A DNA stretch of 64,000 bases, from contig NZ_OBMI01000001.1 of NCBI RefSeq assembly GCF_900199185.1, positions 124,001-188,000 on the forward strand, written 5' to 3'. The DNA is from Sphingomonas guangdongensis. GTDB taxonomy: Bacteria > Pseudomonadota > Alphaproteobacteria > Sphingomonadales > Sphingomonadaceae. The notes below the pieces were generated by a model. That model saw only the letters and a program-made list of their open reading frames with translations, did no database searches and was not told the DNA's origin. A program made the translations under genes and the position numbers. Positions 44,030-53,476 of this stretch are shown here, piece after piece. Numbering within the stretch: the stretch's first letter is position 1; each line of letters opens with the position of its first letter.

Positions 44030-45060
44030 GCGAACGTCGCACCGGGGGCCGCATCGTGCCGGCCCTGATGCTCTGTGGCCTGGTCGCGGGAGGCTGCGAC
44101 GGCAGCAGCCTGCTCGGCACGTCGCCGGGCGCACCGCTGGACGCGCAGGTTTTGCATCCAAACGGCACGGTCATCCAGCTGATCGCCATCAAGGCGGCGG
44201 GCGATCGCACCCTGGTCACCGTCCGCGTGCTGAACGGGCGCGACCGGGAGATCACGCTCAACCAGGGGCGGGAGAACTCCTATCTCCTGAGCGACGGCGG
44301 CGAGAAGCTGTTCCTTGTTGCTCCCGCCGGCAACCCCAACCTGGCGGTGCCGGCGGGACAGGTGATGGACGGCGCGCTCGTGTTCAGCGGTGCCTTGCCC
44401 AGGTCGGATCGCGCGACGCTGGTGCTGAACCAGAACGGCTCCGCCGACGGTACCTACAGCTCTTCCCCGCGATTTCAGATCGCCTTGCCGCTGGATGGGG
44501 CATTCGGCGGCAGCGGCGTGCCGGAAGCGTCGGCCCTGTCGAACATGCGACCGCTACCCGCCTCGTCCTTGCGGCCTGCTGCGGCGACCAATTCCAGGCT
44601 AGGTGCCGGCGGACAAGCGACGAGTGACCTGAGGACCGTGGAAGCCCTCAAGAGCGAGCTCGGGGCCACCGAAACGGACCGCGGGACGATCGTCTCGCTC
44701 CCGGGCGATGTCACCTTCGACTTCGACAAGGCGACGATCCGGGCCAGCGCACAGCCGACCCTGGACCGCCTCGCGGCGCTCATCCTGGCCGGCCCCGCCG
44801 GTCAGATCAGCATCGAAGGCCATACCGACGCAAAGGGCGACGACGCCTACAACAAGCGCCTGTCGGAGCAGCGCGCGGACGCGGTCAAAGCCTATCTCTC
44901 CGGCAAGCAGGTCGATCCGGCCAGGCTGCGGACGATCGGCCTGGGAGAACTCAGGCCGGCTGCGCCGAATGCCAAGCCGGACGGCAGCGACGACGAGGAC
45001 GGGCGGCAACGCAATCGCCGGGTCGAAGTCGTGCTGCCGAAGGCGTCACAGGCCGGATAA
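44026..45060 (+). CDS. OmpA-domain lipoprotein, paralogue of the upstream lipoprotein
   Basis: 344 residues. TTG start in a TTGA overlap with the upstream gene. The lipobox is LVAGGC; the N-terminal domain is a paralogue of the upstream lipoprotein (HPNGTVIQL, VRVLNGRDREITLNQGR). A spacer rich in Ala and Ser leads to an OmpA-type peptidoglycan-binding domain: VTFDFDKATIRASAQPTLDRL, then GQISIEGHTDAKGDDAYNKRLSEQRADAVKAYL and RQRNRRVEVVL, with the Asp and Arg that bind diaminopimelate. It should anchor the outer membrane to the cell wall, with the Ig-like domain free to bind a partner. Confidence 0.82.
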   Translation: MSERRTGGRIVPALMLCGLVAGGCDGSSLLGTSPGAPLDAQVLHPNGTVIQLIAIKAAGDRTLVTVRVLNGRDREITLNQGRENSYLLSDGGEKLFLVAPAGNPNLAVPAGQVMDGALVFSGALPRSDRATLVLNQNGSADGTYSSSPRFQIALPLDGAFGGSGVPEASALSNMRPLPASSLRPAAATNSRLGAGGQATSDLRTVEALKSELGATETDRGTIVSLPGDVTFDFDKATIRASAQPTLDRLAALILAGPAGQISIEGHTDAKGDDAYNKRLSEQRADAVKAYLSGKQVDPARLRTIGLGELRPAAPNAKPDGSDDEDGRQRNRRVEVVLPKASQAG

Positions 45061-45324
45061 GGCAGCGCGGCGATTGTTCTCGCCAGGCGCTCACTGCTAC
45101 GGAAAGTTCTTACGCTCCACGGTCCAGTAGCGGTCGGTGCACAGCTTCACTTTCGAGGATCGGCGGCAGGCATGACGACTCAGCCCGGGTCGAGTTGCCA
45201 AGCCGATCCACTGATCGGGTCCAACCGCCCGGCACCGATCGGAGACCCGCACGTTCACCCGCCGGCGCCCACAGGCGCGTTGCTCGACAACCGGGAGGCG
45301 GCACTGGCAGACGGTTTGGAAGCG

Positions 45325-46992
45325 ATGGGCGGCAGCGATCGCCCGGCCGACACGTCGCCGCTCCGGCCGTTCCGCCACGCCATTTTCCGCGACGTCTGGG
45401 TCGCCAACCTCCTGTCGCGCTTCGGCGGGCTGATCCAGTCGGTCGGCGCGTCCTGGCTGATGGTGTCGCTCGGCGCGTCGGCCACGCTGATCAGCTTGGT
45501 CCAGACCTCCACCACGCTGCCGATCATGCTGTTCTCGCTTATCGCCGGGGCACTCGCCGACACGTTCGACCGCCGCCAGCTGATGCTGGTGGCGCAGGCG
45601 TTCATGCTGCTGGTGTCGGTGGCGCTGTCGCTATGTGCCTGGTTCGGCGTGCTCACGCCCTGGCTGCTGCTGGTCTTCACCTTCCTGATCGGTACCGGCG
45701 CGGCGCTCAACGGGCCGGCGTGGCAGGCGTCGGTCGGCGACATGGTGCCGCGCGACGACCTGCCCGCGGCGGTGTCGCTGAACAGCATGGGGTTCAATGT
45801 CGCGCGGAGCACCGGGCCGGCGGTCGGCGGCCTGATCGTCGCCGCTTCCGGCGCGGCGGCAGCGTTCGCGGTGAACGCGGTCAGCTATCTCGGGCTGCTG
45901 ATCGTGCTCGCCCGCTGGCGCTCACCCGACCGGCCCGAGCGATTGCAGCGGGAGACGCTCGGCCGCGCGGTGGGCGCGGGCGTCCGCTACGTCGCCCTGT
46001 CGCCGACGCTGATGACGGTGCTCGCGCGCAGCCTGGTCTTCGGGCTGGGCGCGAGCGCCGTTCCCGCGCTGATGCCGCTGGTCGCCCGCGACCTGGTGGC
46101 GGGTGGGCCGCTCACCTTCGGCCTGCTGCTCGGGGCGTTCGGGATCGGCGCGGTGGTCGGCGCCTATTACTCCAGCGGGCTGCGCCAGCGGCTGTCGACG
46201 GAGGGGTTCGTGCGGGCGGCGCTGCTGGCGCTCGCGGCGGCTTCGATCGTGACCGCGTACAGTTCCTTCACCGCGCTGACCATGGCCGCGCTGTTCGTCG
46301 GGGGGGCGGGCTGGGTGCTCGCGCTCTCCACCTTCAACGTGACCGTGCAGATGGCGTCGCCGCGCTGGGTGGTCGGACGGACGCTCGCGCTCTACCAAAT
46401 GTCGGCGTTCGGCGGGATGGCGCTGGGCAGCTGGCTGTGGGGCGCGGTGACCGAGCGCACGGGCGTCGACATCGCGCTGCTGGCGGCGGCCGGAGTGTCG
46501 CTCGCCTGTCTGCTGATCGGTTTCCGCTATCCGCTGCCCGCCGCGCAGAAGCTCGACCTGGAGCCGCTCGGCCGCTGGCGGGAACCGCGGCTCGCGCTGC
46601 CGATCGAGGCGCGCAGCGGGCCGGTGGTGACCACGATCGAGTACCATATCGCCGAGGAATGGCTGCCCGAGTTCCTGCGCCTGATGGTCGAGCGCCGGCG
46701 CATCCGGCGCCGAGACGGTGCCAGGCACTGGTCGCTGATGCGCGACCTGGAGGCGCCGGAGGTCTGGGTCGAGCGCTACGACACGCCGACCTGGACGGAG
46801 AACGTCCGCCACAACGAGCGCGCGACCAGGGCCGACGCCGATGTCGCCGATCGCCTGCGCGCGCTCCACACGCCGGGCGAGCGGCCACGCGTCCACCGCC
46901 TGATCGTCCGCGATCTTGACGCAGTGCTCGACCCGGCGGCGGACCTGGCCGCGCTCGACCAGCCGCTTACCGACCCGGCCCGCCAGGCCTGA
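45325..46992 (+). CDS. MFS exporter (MFS_3/EntS-like) with C-terminal cytosolic domain
   Basis: 555 residues from the ATG at 45325; an in-frame ATG at 45172 would add 51 residues that look unlike a membrane-protein N-terminus. Twelve membrane segments belong to the MFS_3 group, with SRFGGLIQSVGASWLMVSLG first and GALADTFDRRQLML as the signature loop. After the last segment (about residue 400) comes an extra hydrophilic domain (PVVTTIEYHIAEEWLPEFLRLMVERRRIRRRDGARHWSLMRDLEAP), known from a subset of these proteins (antibiotic-biosynthesis-monooxygenase-like fold). It likely exports a small molecule. Confidence 0.85.
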   Translation: MGGSDRPADTSPLRPFRHAIFRDVWVANLLSRFGGLIQSVGASWLMVSLGASATLISLVQTSTTLPIMLFSLIAGALADTFDRRQLMLVAQAFMLLVSVALSLCAWFGVLTPWLLLVFTFLIGTGAALNGPAWQASVGDMVPRDDLPAAVSLNSMGFNVARSTGPAVGGLIVAASGAAAAFAVNAVSYLGLLIVLARWRSPDRPERLQRETLGRAVGAGVRYVALSPTLMTVLARSLVFGLGASAVPALMPLVARDLVAGGPLTFGLLLGAFGIGAVVGAYYSSGLRQRLSTEGFVRAALLALAAASIVTAYSSFTALTMAALFVGGAGWVLALSTFNVTVQMASPRWVVGRTLALYQMSAFGGMALGSWLWGAVTERTGVDIALLAAAGVSLACLLIGFRYPLPAAQKLDLEPLGRWREPRLALPIEARSGPVVTTIEYHIAEEWLPEFLRLMVERRRIRRRDGARHWSLMRDLEAPEVWVERYDTPTWTENVRHNERATRADADVADRLRALHTPGERPRVHRLIVRDLDAVLDPAADLAALDQPLTDPARQA

Positions 46993-47380
46993 CCCGGCGG
47001 TAGTGCCCGTCGATGCCGGTGCCGAGCAAGCAATAGTCGACCTGCCAGGGCCGGTGTGCAGGGTCGACATAGGCGAGGTCGAAGCCGTTCCCGGCCGGTC
47101 GGAGGATGAGAACTGGACCGTCGCCGGAACGCACCGTGTAGCCTTCAGGTGACGCGAGCAGCACGCCGTCCAGGTCGCAAGTCGGCCGGCGCTTGAAGCT
47201 CAGCGCGATACGCAGCCGCAATGCCGTGCCACGCCGACTGATACGCGCCGCACCGCCATAGCCTGCCTCGACCCGACGGAACGTGCCGGCGACCAGCGTT
47301 GCGCCGCGCTGAGCGGTCACGGAGGCCGTGGTGCCGTGCGGCACCACTAAGAGGAGGATAGGCAAAGCCGCCCAGGCCAT
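46967..47380 (-). CDS. Hypothetical small exported protein
   Basis: 137 residues from the ATG at 47380 (AGGG 7 nt upstream); an ATG at 47398 is an alternative. The signal peptide MAWAALPILLLVVPHGTTAS is followed by a short beta-rich chain (ATLVAGTFRRVEAGYGGAARISRRG, VLLASPEGYTVRSGDGPVLILRP) with two Cys (RPTCDLDG and VDYCLLG). No family was recognised. It overlaps the MFS gene convergently by 26 nt. Confidence 0.55.
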   Translation of the reverse strand: MAWAALPILLLVVPHGTTASVTAQRGATLVAGTFRRVEAGYGGAARISRRGTALRLRIALSFKRRPTCDLDGVLLASPEGYTVRSGDGPVLILRPAGNGFDLAYVDPAHRPWQVDYCLLGTGIDGHYRRVRPGGPGR

Positions 47381-47464
47381 GCAGCGCCCTACCAACATCC
47401 GGGCGCAGTCGGAAGGAGGGAGCGGGATCGGCCCGATCCGGCAAGCGTCCGTCGTGCGGCCTGG

Positions 47465-48151
47465 CTAGCTGTCGCCGCGCAGGCGGTACCCCACGCCGAG
47501 CTCGTTCGCGATCACGCTGCCGACCGGCCCCGCCGGCTCGAGCTTCTGACGCAGGTTGCGGATGACGATTCGGAGGTACTCGATTCGCGGGTCCTCGTCC
47601 GCGCCCCAGCAGGCGGTGAGCAGGCGCTCGTGCGTGACGACCCGGCCGATGTGCCGGGCGAGCACCGCCAGCACGTCATGCTCCTTGCGGGTCAGGTGCA
47701 CCTCCTCGCTTCCCCGCCGGATCATCCGGCGATCGAGATCAATGGTGAGGTCGCCGCGCCTGATGATTTTCGGCGTCGTCCCGGACAGGCCCTGGTGGCG
47801 GAGCGCCACCCGCAGCCGGGCGAGCAGTTCGTCCGTGTCGAACGGCTTGGTGACGAAGTCGTCGGCGCCCAGGTCCAGCGCGGTCACCTTCTCGTCCACG
47901 GCGTCGCGGGCCGACACCACCAGGATCACCGCCTCGCTTTGTGCGCGCAGCAGCGGAATGACGCTCAGCCCGTCGCGGTCGGGCAGGCCTAGGTCGAGCA
48001 GGATCGCGCTCGGCTGCTCCGCGGCCGCCTGCCGCAGCGCGGCCTTGCCGCTCTCCGCCTCCACTACGGCATAGTCGGCGCGCAGCAGCGTGTTGCGGAG
48101 CAGGCGGCGGATGGCGACGTCGTCGTCGACGACCAGAATTTTGGCAGGCAT
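47465..48151 (-). CDS. kdpE: Response regulator KdpE
   Basis: 228 residues. The receiver domain has the acidic pair DD (9-11), phospho-acceptor D53 in LLDLGLPDRDG, and K102 in FVTKPFD. The winged-helix domain starts near residue 130 (LTIDLDRRMIRRGSEEVHLTRKEHDVLAVLARH), the OmpR/PhoB fold. It lies directly after kdpD, and the length and sequence (WGADEDPRIEYLRIVIRNLRQKLE) match KdpE. It activates the operon when K+ is low. A candidate binding array with 11-bp spacing lies upstream of the operon. Confidence 0.96.
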   Translation of the reverse strand: MPAKILVVDDDVAIRRLLRNTLLRADYAVVEAESGKAALRQAAAEQPSAILLDLGLPDRDGLSVIPLLRAQSEAVILVVSARDAVDEKVTALDLGADDFVTKPFDTDELLARLRVALRHQGLSGTTPKIIRRGDLTIDLDRRMIRRGSEEVHLTRKEHDVLAVLARHIGRVVTHERLLTACWGADEDPRIEYLRIVIRNLRQKLEPAGPVGSVIANELGVGYRLRGDS

Positions 48152-48152
48152 G

Positions 48153-50840
48153 TCACGAGGTCCCTTGAAGCGGCGGGTCGCGGACGATCAGGGCGGACGG
48201 GAACACCAGCGTAAAGGCGGCACCGGTCCCCTCGGCGCGGTTGGCAGCCTCCACCGCCATGCCCATCGCGTCGGCAAAGGCCTTGACGATCGCGAGGCCG
48301 AGACCGGTGCCGCCGACCGCGCGATCGGAGCCTTCGAGCCGGCGAAAGGTCTCGAACACCTCCCCCTCGCGCCCCGGCGGCAGCCCCGGTCCGCGGTCGA
48401 GCACCGCGAGGCGCAGCTCGCCATAGCGGTGACGCCCTTCGATCACGATGTCGGTGCCCGGCTCGCCGTAGCGACCGGCATTGTCGAGCAGGTTGAGCAG
48501 GCAGTGGTGAAGCAGCTGCGGATCGACCCGTACCAGCGGCAGGTCGGGCGGCACGTTCAGCCGGACCGCGTGCCCCTCCAGCGCACGGCGCGCGTCGTGA
48601 GCGGCACCGGCGACCGCGTCGCTGAGGTCAGTCGCTTCCACCGCGAGCTTCAGCGCGCCGGCCTCCACCCGGGCCATGTCGAGCAGGTTGGCGACAAAGC
48701 GGTTCAGCCGCTGCGCCTCACTCTCGATCGTGGCGATCAGCGCGGGGGTGGTGCCGTGGTGGAGCTCGGCCGCGGCCGCGATCACGGCGGTGAGCGGCGT
48801 GCGCAGGTCGTGGCTTACCGAGGAGAGCAGCGCGGCGCGCAGGCGGTCGCGGGTGCGGACCACGTCCACGTCGCGCATCTCGGCCTGGAGTCGCAGCCGC
48901 TCCAGCACCAGCGCCGACTGGTCGATCAGGCTGGCGAGCAGCGGCAGCTGGTCGGCACGGACCGGCGCCCCCACCCTGTCGCTGGCGACACCCAGCACGG
49001 CAAGCACCCGCTCACCCGACTTCATGGGCTGAAACAGCCATTCCGACGCGGCAAGCGTGCCTGATCCCTTGCCCGCCGGACTGCCGGTATCGAACGTCCA
49101 GCTGGCGGCGGCATCGTCCATCGTGTCGAGCCGGTACGCCGGGTCGCTCGCCGCCAGGATCTCCCGTTCGGCGCCGTTGCCACGGCCGAGCAGAACCACC
49201 TGGACATCGAGCAGCCGGCCGACATCGTCGCAGATCATCTGCGCGGCGGCGTCCAGATCATTCACCCCGGCGATCTGACGCAGAAAACCGGCTAGGATCG
49301 CGTTGGTCCGGGCACTGGCAGCGGCGAGATCCGCCTGCGCCCTGACCCTTGCCGTCAGCTGGCTGGTCGCAATCGCGATGCCGAGCAGCACGAGCACGGA
49401 AACAACATTCTCCGGATTGCTGATCGTCAGCGTTCCGGTCGGCGGCAGAAAGAAGAAGTTGTAGGCCAGGCTGGAGGCGATCCCGGCGTAGAGGCCAGTC
49501 CGCAGGCCGTAGAGGCTGGCCGCCGCCATCACCGGCAGCAGGTAGAGCAAGGCCACGTTGCCGAGATCGAGGATCTGGAACAGCGCGCTCGCCAGTCCCG
49601 TCACCGCGGCGACCAGCAGGGTGGTCACCGCGTAGCCGGCCGGCGTGCCCCACTGCCCGGATCGCCCACGGGCACGCTGTGCGGCGGGCGACGCTGCCGC
49701 CATCGGCAGGACGTGCACGGTGACGTCCGGCGTATCGCGCACGAGCTGATCGACGATCGACCCATGCCGCAGCTCGAACCAGCGCGTGCGGTGCGACTTG
49801 CCGAGCACCAGCTGGGTCGCGCGCAGGTCGACCAGTACCGATTTGATGCCGGCGACGACGGTTTGCGCGGGCACCGTGGCGACCGCCCCGCCGAGCTGGG
49901 TCGCGAGCGTCATCGTCGCGGCGACGCGGGCATGTTGCTCATCGCTGAAGTGAACGGCGCGGGGCGTTTCGATGAAGACCGCGGTCCACGGACCGCGCAG
50001 TCCGTCGGCCACGCGCTTGGCGGCGCGGACCAGGGTGTCGCAGCCGGGAAGCTCGCTGATCGCCACCACGATCCGTTCGCTCCCCGCCCAGGTACCGCCG
50101 AGCCCCAGCGCGCGCACGTCCTCCAGCATGCGCGCGTCCACCGCCTGCGCGGCGCGGCGCAGCGCCAGTTCGCGCAGCGCGGACAGGTTGGATTTGGAGA
50201 AGAAATGGCCGAGCGCGCGGGTCGCCTCGTCCGGCAGGTAGACCTTTCCTGCCCGGAGTCGCTCGATCAGCTCGTCTGGTGGGATGTCGACCACCTCGAT
50301 CTCGGCCGACTCAAGGATGCTGTCGGGGACCGTCTCCCGCACCCGCACCCGCGTAAAGCTCGCAACCACGTCGTTGAGGCTTTCGACGTGCTGGATGTTG
50401 ACGGTCGAGTACACGTCGATCCCCGCCGCCAGCAGCTCCTCGACATCCCCATAGCGCTTCGGATGCCTGCTGCCCGGCGCATTGGTGTGGGCGAGCTCGT
50501 CGACCAGCACCAGCCGCGGCGCGCGCGCAAGGATCGCGTCCAGGTCCATCTCGCGCAACGTCCGCCCTTCGTAGGGGACGCTGCGGCGATCTATCACCTC
50601 ATGCCCGCGGATCAGCGCCTCCGTCTCGGCGCGACCATGGGTTTCGACAACCCCGATCACGACATCGACACCGTCCCGACGTCGTGCCGCGCCCTCCGAC
50701 AGCATCTCGTAAGTCTTGCCGACGCCGGGCGCCGCGCCGAGGAAGATCTTCAGCCGTCCCCGGTCCTCCCGCGCAGCAGCGCGCAGCAGGGCGTCAGGAT
50801 CGGGGCGGCCCGGGTCCGGTCCTGGTCCGGATGCCGGCAT
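48153..50840 (-). CDS. kdpD: Sensor kinase KdpD
   Basis: 895 residues. The N-terminal KdpD domain carries the ATP-site motif GAAPGVGKT (35-43) and the HPKRYGDVEELLAAGIDVYSTVNIQHVES block, followed by a universal-stress-like region. Four membrane segments lie in the DUF4118 part (about 390-500), then a GAF-like linker, the HisKA dimer helix (phospho-acceptor H677 in SHDLRTPL) and the ATPase N-box (NLLDNAGRYG) and G-boxes (DRGPGLPPG, GGTGLGLAIVKAF). It senses K+ and turgor. It overlaps kdpC by ATGA and is 1 nt from kdpE. Confidence 0.97.
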   Translation of the reverse strand: MPASGPGPDPGRPDPDALLRAAAREDRGRLKIFLGAAPGVGKTYEMLSEGAARRRDGVDVVIGVVETHGRAETEALIRGHEVIDRRSVPYEGRTLREMDLDAILARAPRLVLVDELAHTNAPGSRHPKRYGDVEELLAAGIDVYSTVNIQHVESLNDVVASFTRVRVRETVPDSILESAEIEVVDIPPDELIERLRAGKVYLPDEATRALGHFFSKSNLSALRELALRRAAQAVDARMLEDVRALGLGGTWAGSERIVVAISELPGCDTLVRAAKRVADGLRGPWTAVFIETPRAVHFSDEQHARVAATMTLATQLGGAVATVPAQTVVAGIKSVLVDLRATQLVLGKSHRTRWFELRHGSIVDQLVRDTPDVTVHVLPMAAASPAAQRARGRSGQWGTPAGYAVTTLLVAAVTGLASALFQILDLGNVALLYLLPVMAAASLYGLRTGLYAGIASSLAYNFFFLPPTGTLTISNPENVVSVLVLLGIAIATSQLTARVRAQADLAAASARTNAILAGFLRQIAGVNDLDAAAQMICDDVGRLLDVQVVLLGRGNGAEREILAASDPAYRLDTMDDAAASWTFDTGSPAGKGSGTLAASEWLFQPMKSGERVLAVLGVASDRVGAPVRADQLPLLASLIDQSALVLERLRLQAEMRDVDVVRTRDRLRAALLSSVSHDLRTPLTAVIAAAAELHHGTTPALIATIESEAQRLNRFVANLLDMARVEAGALKLAVEATDLSDAVAGAAHDARRALEGHAVRLNVPPDLPLVRVDPQLLHHCLLNLLDNAGRYGEPGTDIVIEGRHRYGELRLAVLDRGPGLPPGREGEVFETFRRLEGSDRAVGGTGLGLAIVKAFADAMGMAVEAANRAEGTGAAFTLVFPSALIVRDPPLQGTS

Positions 50841-51418
50841 CAGCGCGCGGGCGCCGCCGCGTCGAGGCCGCGGTTAAGCGCGAGCACGTTGACGTGCGGG
50901 TCGCCGAACGGCGACGTTTCGGTGTTCGCTGTGACGAGGCTGCGAACGCGCTCGACTGGCAAGCCACGGACCCGGGCGATGCGCGGCGCCTGCGCCAGCG
51001 CGGCCGCGGGCGAGAGGTCGGGATCGAGCCCCGAGCCGCTCGCGGTAACGAGATCGGCCGGCATCGGCCCGGTCACGCCTTCGCCCTGGCGCTTGGCGAC
51101 GTCCGGCTTTACCCGATCAACCAGCGCCTGCGCGGCCGGGCCGAGGTTCGAGCCGGAGGAGGCAAGCCCGTCATAGCCCTTGCCGGCGGCCGATGGTCGC
51201 GTCTGGAAATAGCGGTCAGCGACGAACGCCTGGCCGACGACCGTCGAGCCGATCACCCGTCCGCCCGCATCGCGCACCAGGCTACCGTTCGCCTGGGCGG
51301 GGAAGATCGCCTGCCCGATCCCGGTCATCGCCAGCGGATAGACGAGGCCGAGCAGCGCCGCGAACAGGATCGTCATGACGATCGCCGGCCGGAACGCCGA
51401 TGTGAAGTCCTTACCCAT
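50840..51418 (-). CDS. kdpC: K+-transporting ATPase subunit KdpC
   Basis: 192 residues. A single N-terminal membrane helix (FRPAIVMTILFAALLGLVYPLAMTGIGQ) is followed by a periplasmic domain with GSTVVGQAFVADRYFQTRPSAAGKGYDGLASSGSNLGP and VTASGSGLDPDLSPAAALAQ, which are diagnostic KdpC blocks. It stabilises the KdpA-KdpB complex. It lies 12 nt downstream of kdpB. Confidence 0.97.
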   Translation of the reverse strand: MGKDFTSAFRPAIVMTILFAALLGLVYPLAMTGIGQAIFPAQANGSLVRDAGGRVIGSTVVGQAFVADRYFQTRPSAAGKGYDGLASSGSNLGPAAQALVDRVKPDVAKRQGEGVTGPMPADLVTASGSGLDPDLSPAAALAQAPRIARVRGLPVERVRSLVTANTETSPFGDPHVNVLALNRGLDAAAPAR

Positions 51419-51430
51419 GTTCCTAGTCCT

Positions 51431-53464
51431 TTACGCGAGGCCGAGGCCGCCGACCACGAGGTCGATGATCTTGATGCCGGCGAACGGCGCGAGGAGCCCG
51501 CCGAGGCCGTAGATGGCGAGGTTGCGCGCGAGCAGCGGGCCCGCGGCCATCGGCTTGTAGGCGACGCCCTTCAGCGCCAGCGGCACCAGCAGCGGGATGA
51601 TCAGCGCGTTGAAGATGATGGCGGAGAGGATCGCCGACTCCGGCGTCGCCAGCCCCATGACGTTGAGGACACCCAGGCCCGGATAGAGCGCCACGAACAT
51701 CGCGGGGATGATCGCGAAGTATTTGGCGACGTCGTTCGCGACGGAGAAGGTCGTCAGCGCGCCGCGAGTCATCAGCAACTGCTTGCCGAGGCCCACGACC
51801 TCGATCAGCTTGGTCGGATCGCTGTCGAGGTCGACCATGTTGCCGGCCTCACGCGCGGCCTGCGTGCCGGTGTTCATGGCGACGCCGACGTCGGCCTGCG
51901 CGAGCGCAGGGGCGTCGTTGGTGCCGTCGCCGCACATCGCGACGAGCTTGCCACCGGTCTGTTCCTTGCGGATCAGCTCCAGCTTGTCCTCCGGCGTCGC
52001 CTGGGCGAGGAAGTCGTCGACGCCCGCCTCGGCGGCGATCGCGGCGGCGGTCAGCGGATTGTCGCCGGTGATCATCACCGTGCGAATCCCCATCGTGCGC
52101 AGCTCGCCGAAGCGCTCGCGGATGCCCGCTTTCACCACGTCCTTGAGGAAGATCGCGCCGAGCAGCCGCCCATCCTTGGCAACCGCGAGCGGGGTGCCGC
52201 CGGCGCGGGCGATCTCGTCGGTGATACGGCGCAGCTCGGTCGCCGCAGCGGTGCTGCCCAACCCTTCGTTGACGCGCAGGATCGAGTCGACCGCGCCCTT
52301 CTGGATCAGCGTGTCGCCGAAGCGCACGCCGGAGACACGCGTCTGAGCGGTGAACGGGATGACCTCCGCGCCCTCCGGCATCGTCTGCTGAAGGCCGAAC
52401 TTGTCGCGCGCGAGCACGACAATCGAACGGCCTTCCGGCGTCTCGTCGGCCAGGCTCGCGAGCAGTGCCGCTTCCGCGAGCTCCGCCTCGCCGGTGCCGC
52501 CGACGCTGCGGAACTCGCTTGCCTGGCGGTCGCCCACGGTGATGGTGCCGGTCTTGTCGAGCAGCAGCACGTCGACGTCGCCCGCGGCCTCGACCGCGCG
52601 GCCCGACTTGGCCAGCACGTTGAAGCGGACAAGCCGGTCCATGCCCGCGATGCCGATCGCTGACAGCAGCGCGGCGATGGTGGTCGGGATGAGCGTGATC
52701 AGCAGTGCGGCCAGGATCGCGACCGGAATGCTGCCGCCGGCGTAGCTGGCGAAGCCGGGGATGGTGCCGACCGCGATCAGGAAGATGATGGTGAGACCCA
52801 CCAGCAGGATCGTCAGCGCGACCTCGTTCGGGGTCTTTTGGCGCTCGGCGCCCTCGACCAGCGCGATCATGCGGTCGAGGAAACCCTTACCCGGCTCCAC
52901 CGTGACCTTGACGCGGATCTCGTCGGAAATGACGCGGGTGCCCGCGGTCACGGCCGAACGATCGCCACCCGCCTCGCGGATCACCGGTGCACTCTCGCCG
53001 GTGATCGCGGCCTCGTTGACCGACGCGACACCGGACACGACCTCGCCATCGGACGGGATCAGGTCGTTCGTCTCGACGAGCACGATGTCGCCGACCTTCA
53101 GCTGACTGGCGGGCACGCTGTCGTGGGTGCGTCCATCGCCGGTCAGGCGCTTGGCGGTCAATTCCGCCTTGGTGGCGCGGAGCGACGCCGCCTGCGCCTT
53201 GCCGCGGCCTTCCGCCAACGCCTCGGCAAAGGTGCCGAACAGCACCGTCAGCCACAGCCAGACCGCCAGCTGCGCCTTGAAGGCGGTGCTGAGGTCGTCC
53301 TGCCCGATCACGAGCAGGACCGTCATCAGCGCTGCGACCGCGGCGGTGACGAACATGACGGGGTTGCGGACGAGTTCCCGCGGCGAGAGCTTCACGAACG
53401 ACGCCTTGATCGCCGGCACGACGAGGTCGGCCGTGAACAGGCTCTTGGTCTGGGTGTTTGCCAT
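51431..53464 (-). CDS. kdpB: K+-transporting ATPase subunit KdpB (P-type ATPase)
   Basis: 677 residues. The phosphorylation motif DKTGT has its Asp at residue 303; TGES (about 155-158) is the actuator loop, whose Ser is the known inhibitory phosphosite in E. coli KdpB. Further motifs are [10 protein letters not shown] and the Mg site [19 protein letters not shown]. The membrane segments and [30 protein letters not shown] region ([14 protein letters not shown]) fit KdpB. It hydrolyses ATP to drive K+ transport through KdpA. Confidence 0.97.
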   Translation of the reverse strand: MANTQTKSLFTADLVVPAIKASFVKLSPRELVRNPVMFVTAAVAALMTVLLVIGQDDLSTAFKAQLAVWLWLTVLFGTFAEALAEGRGKAQAASLRATKAELTAKRLTGDGRTHDSVPASQLKVGDIVLVETNDLIPSDGEVVSGVASVNEAAITGESAPVIREAGGDRSAVTAGTRVISDEIRVKVTVEPGKGFLDRMIALVEGAERQKTPNEVALTILLVGLTIIFLIAVGTIPGFASYAGGSIPVAILAALLITLIPTTIAALLSAIGIAGMDRLVRFNVLAKSGRAVEAAGDVDVLLLDKTGTITVGDRQASEFRSVGGTGEAELAEAALLASLADETPEGRSIVVLARDKFGLQQTMPEGAEVIPFTAQTRVSGVRFGDTLIQKGAVDSILRVNEGLGSTAAATELRRITDEIARAGGTPLAVAKDGRLLGAIFLKDVVKAGIRERFGELRTMGIRTVMITGDNPLTAAAIAAEAGVDDFLAQATPEDKLELIRKEQTGGKLVAMCGDGTNDAPALAQADVGVAMNTGTQAAREAGNMVDLDSDPTKLIEVVGLGKQLLMTRGALTTFSVANDVAKYFAIIPAMFVALYPGLGVLNVMGLATPESAILSAIIFNALIIPLLVPLALKGVAYKPMAAGPLLARNLAIYGLGGLLAPFAGIKIIDLVVGGLGLA

Positions 53465-53476
53465 GGTGGCCTCTCG

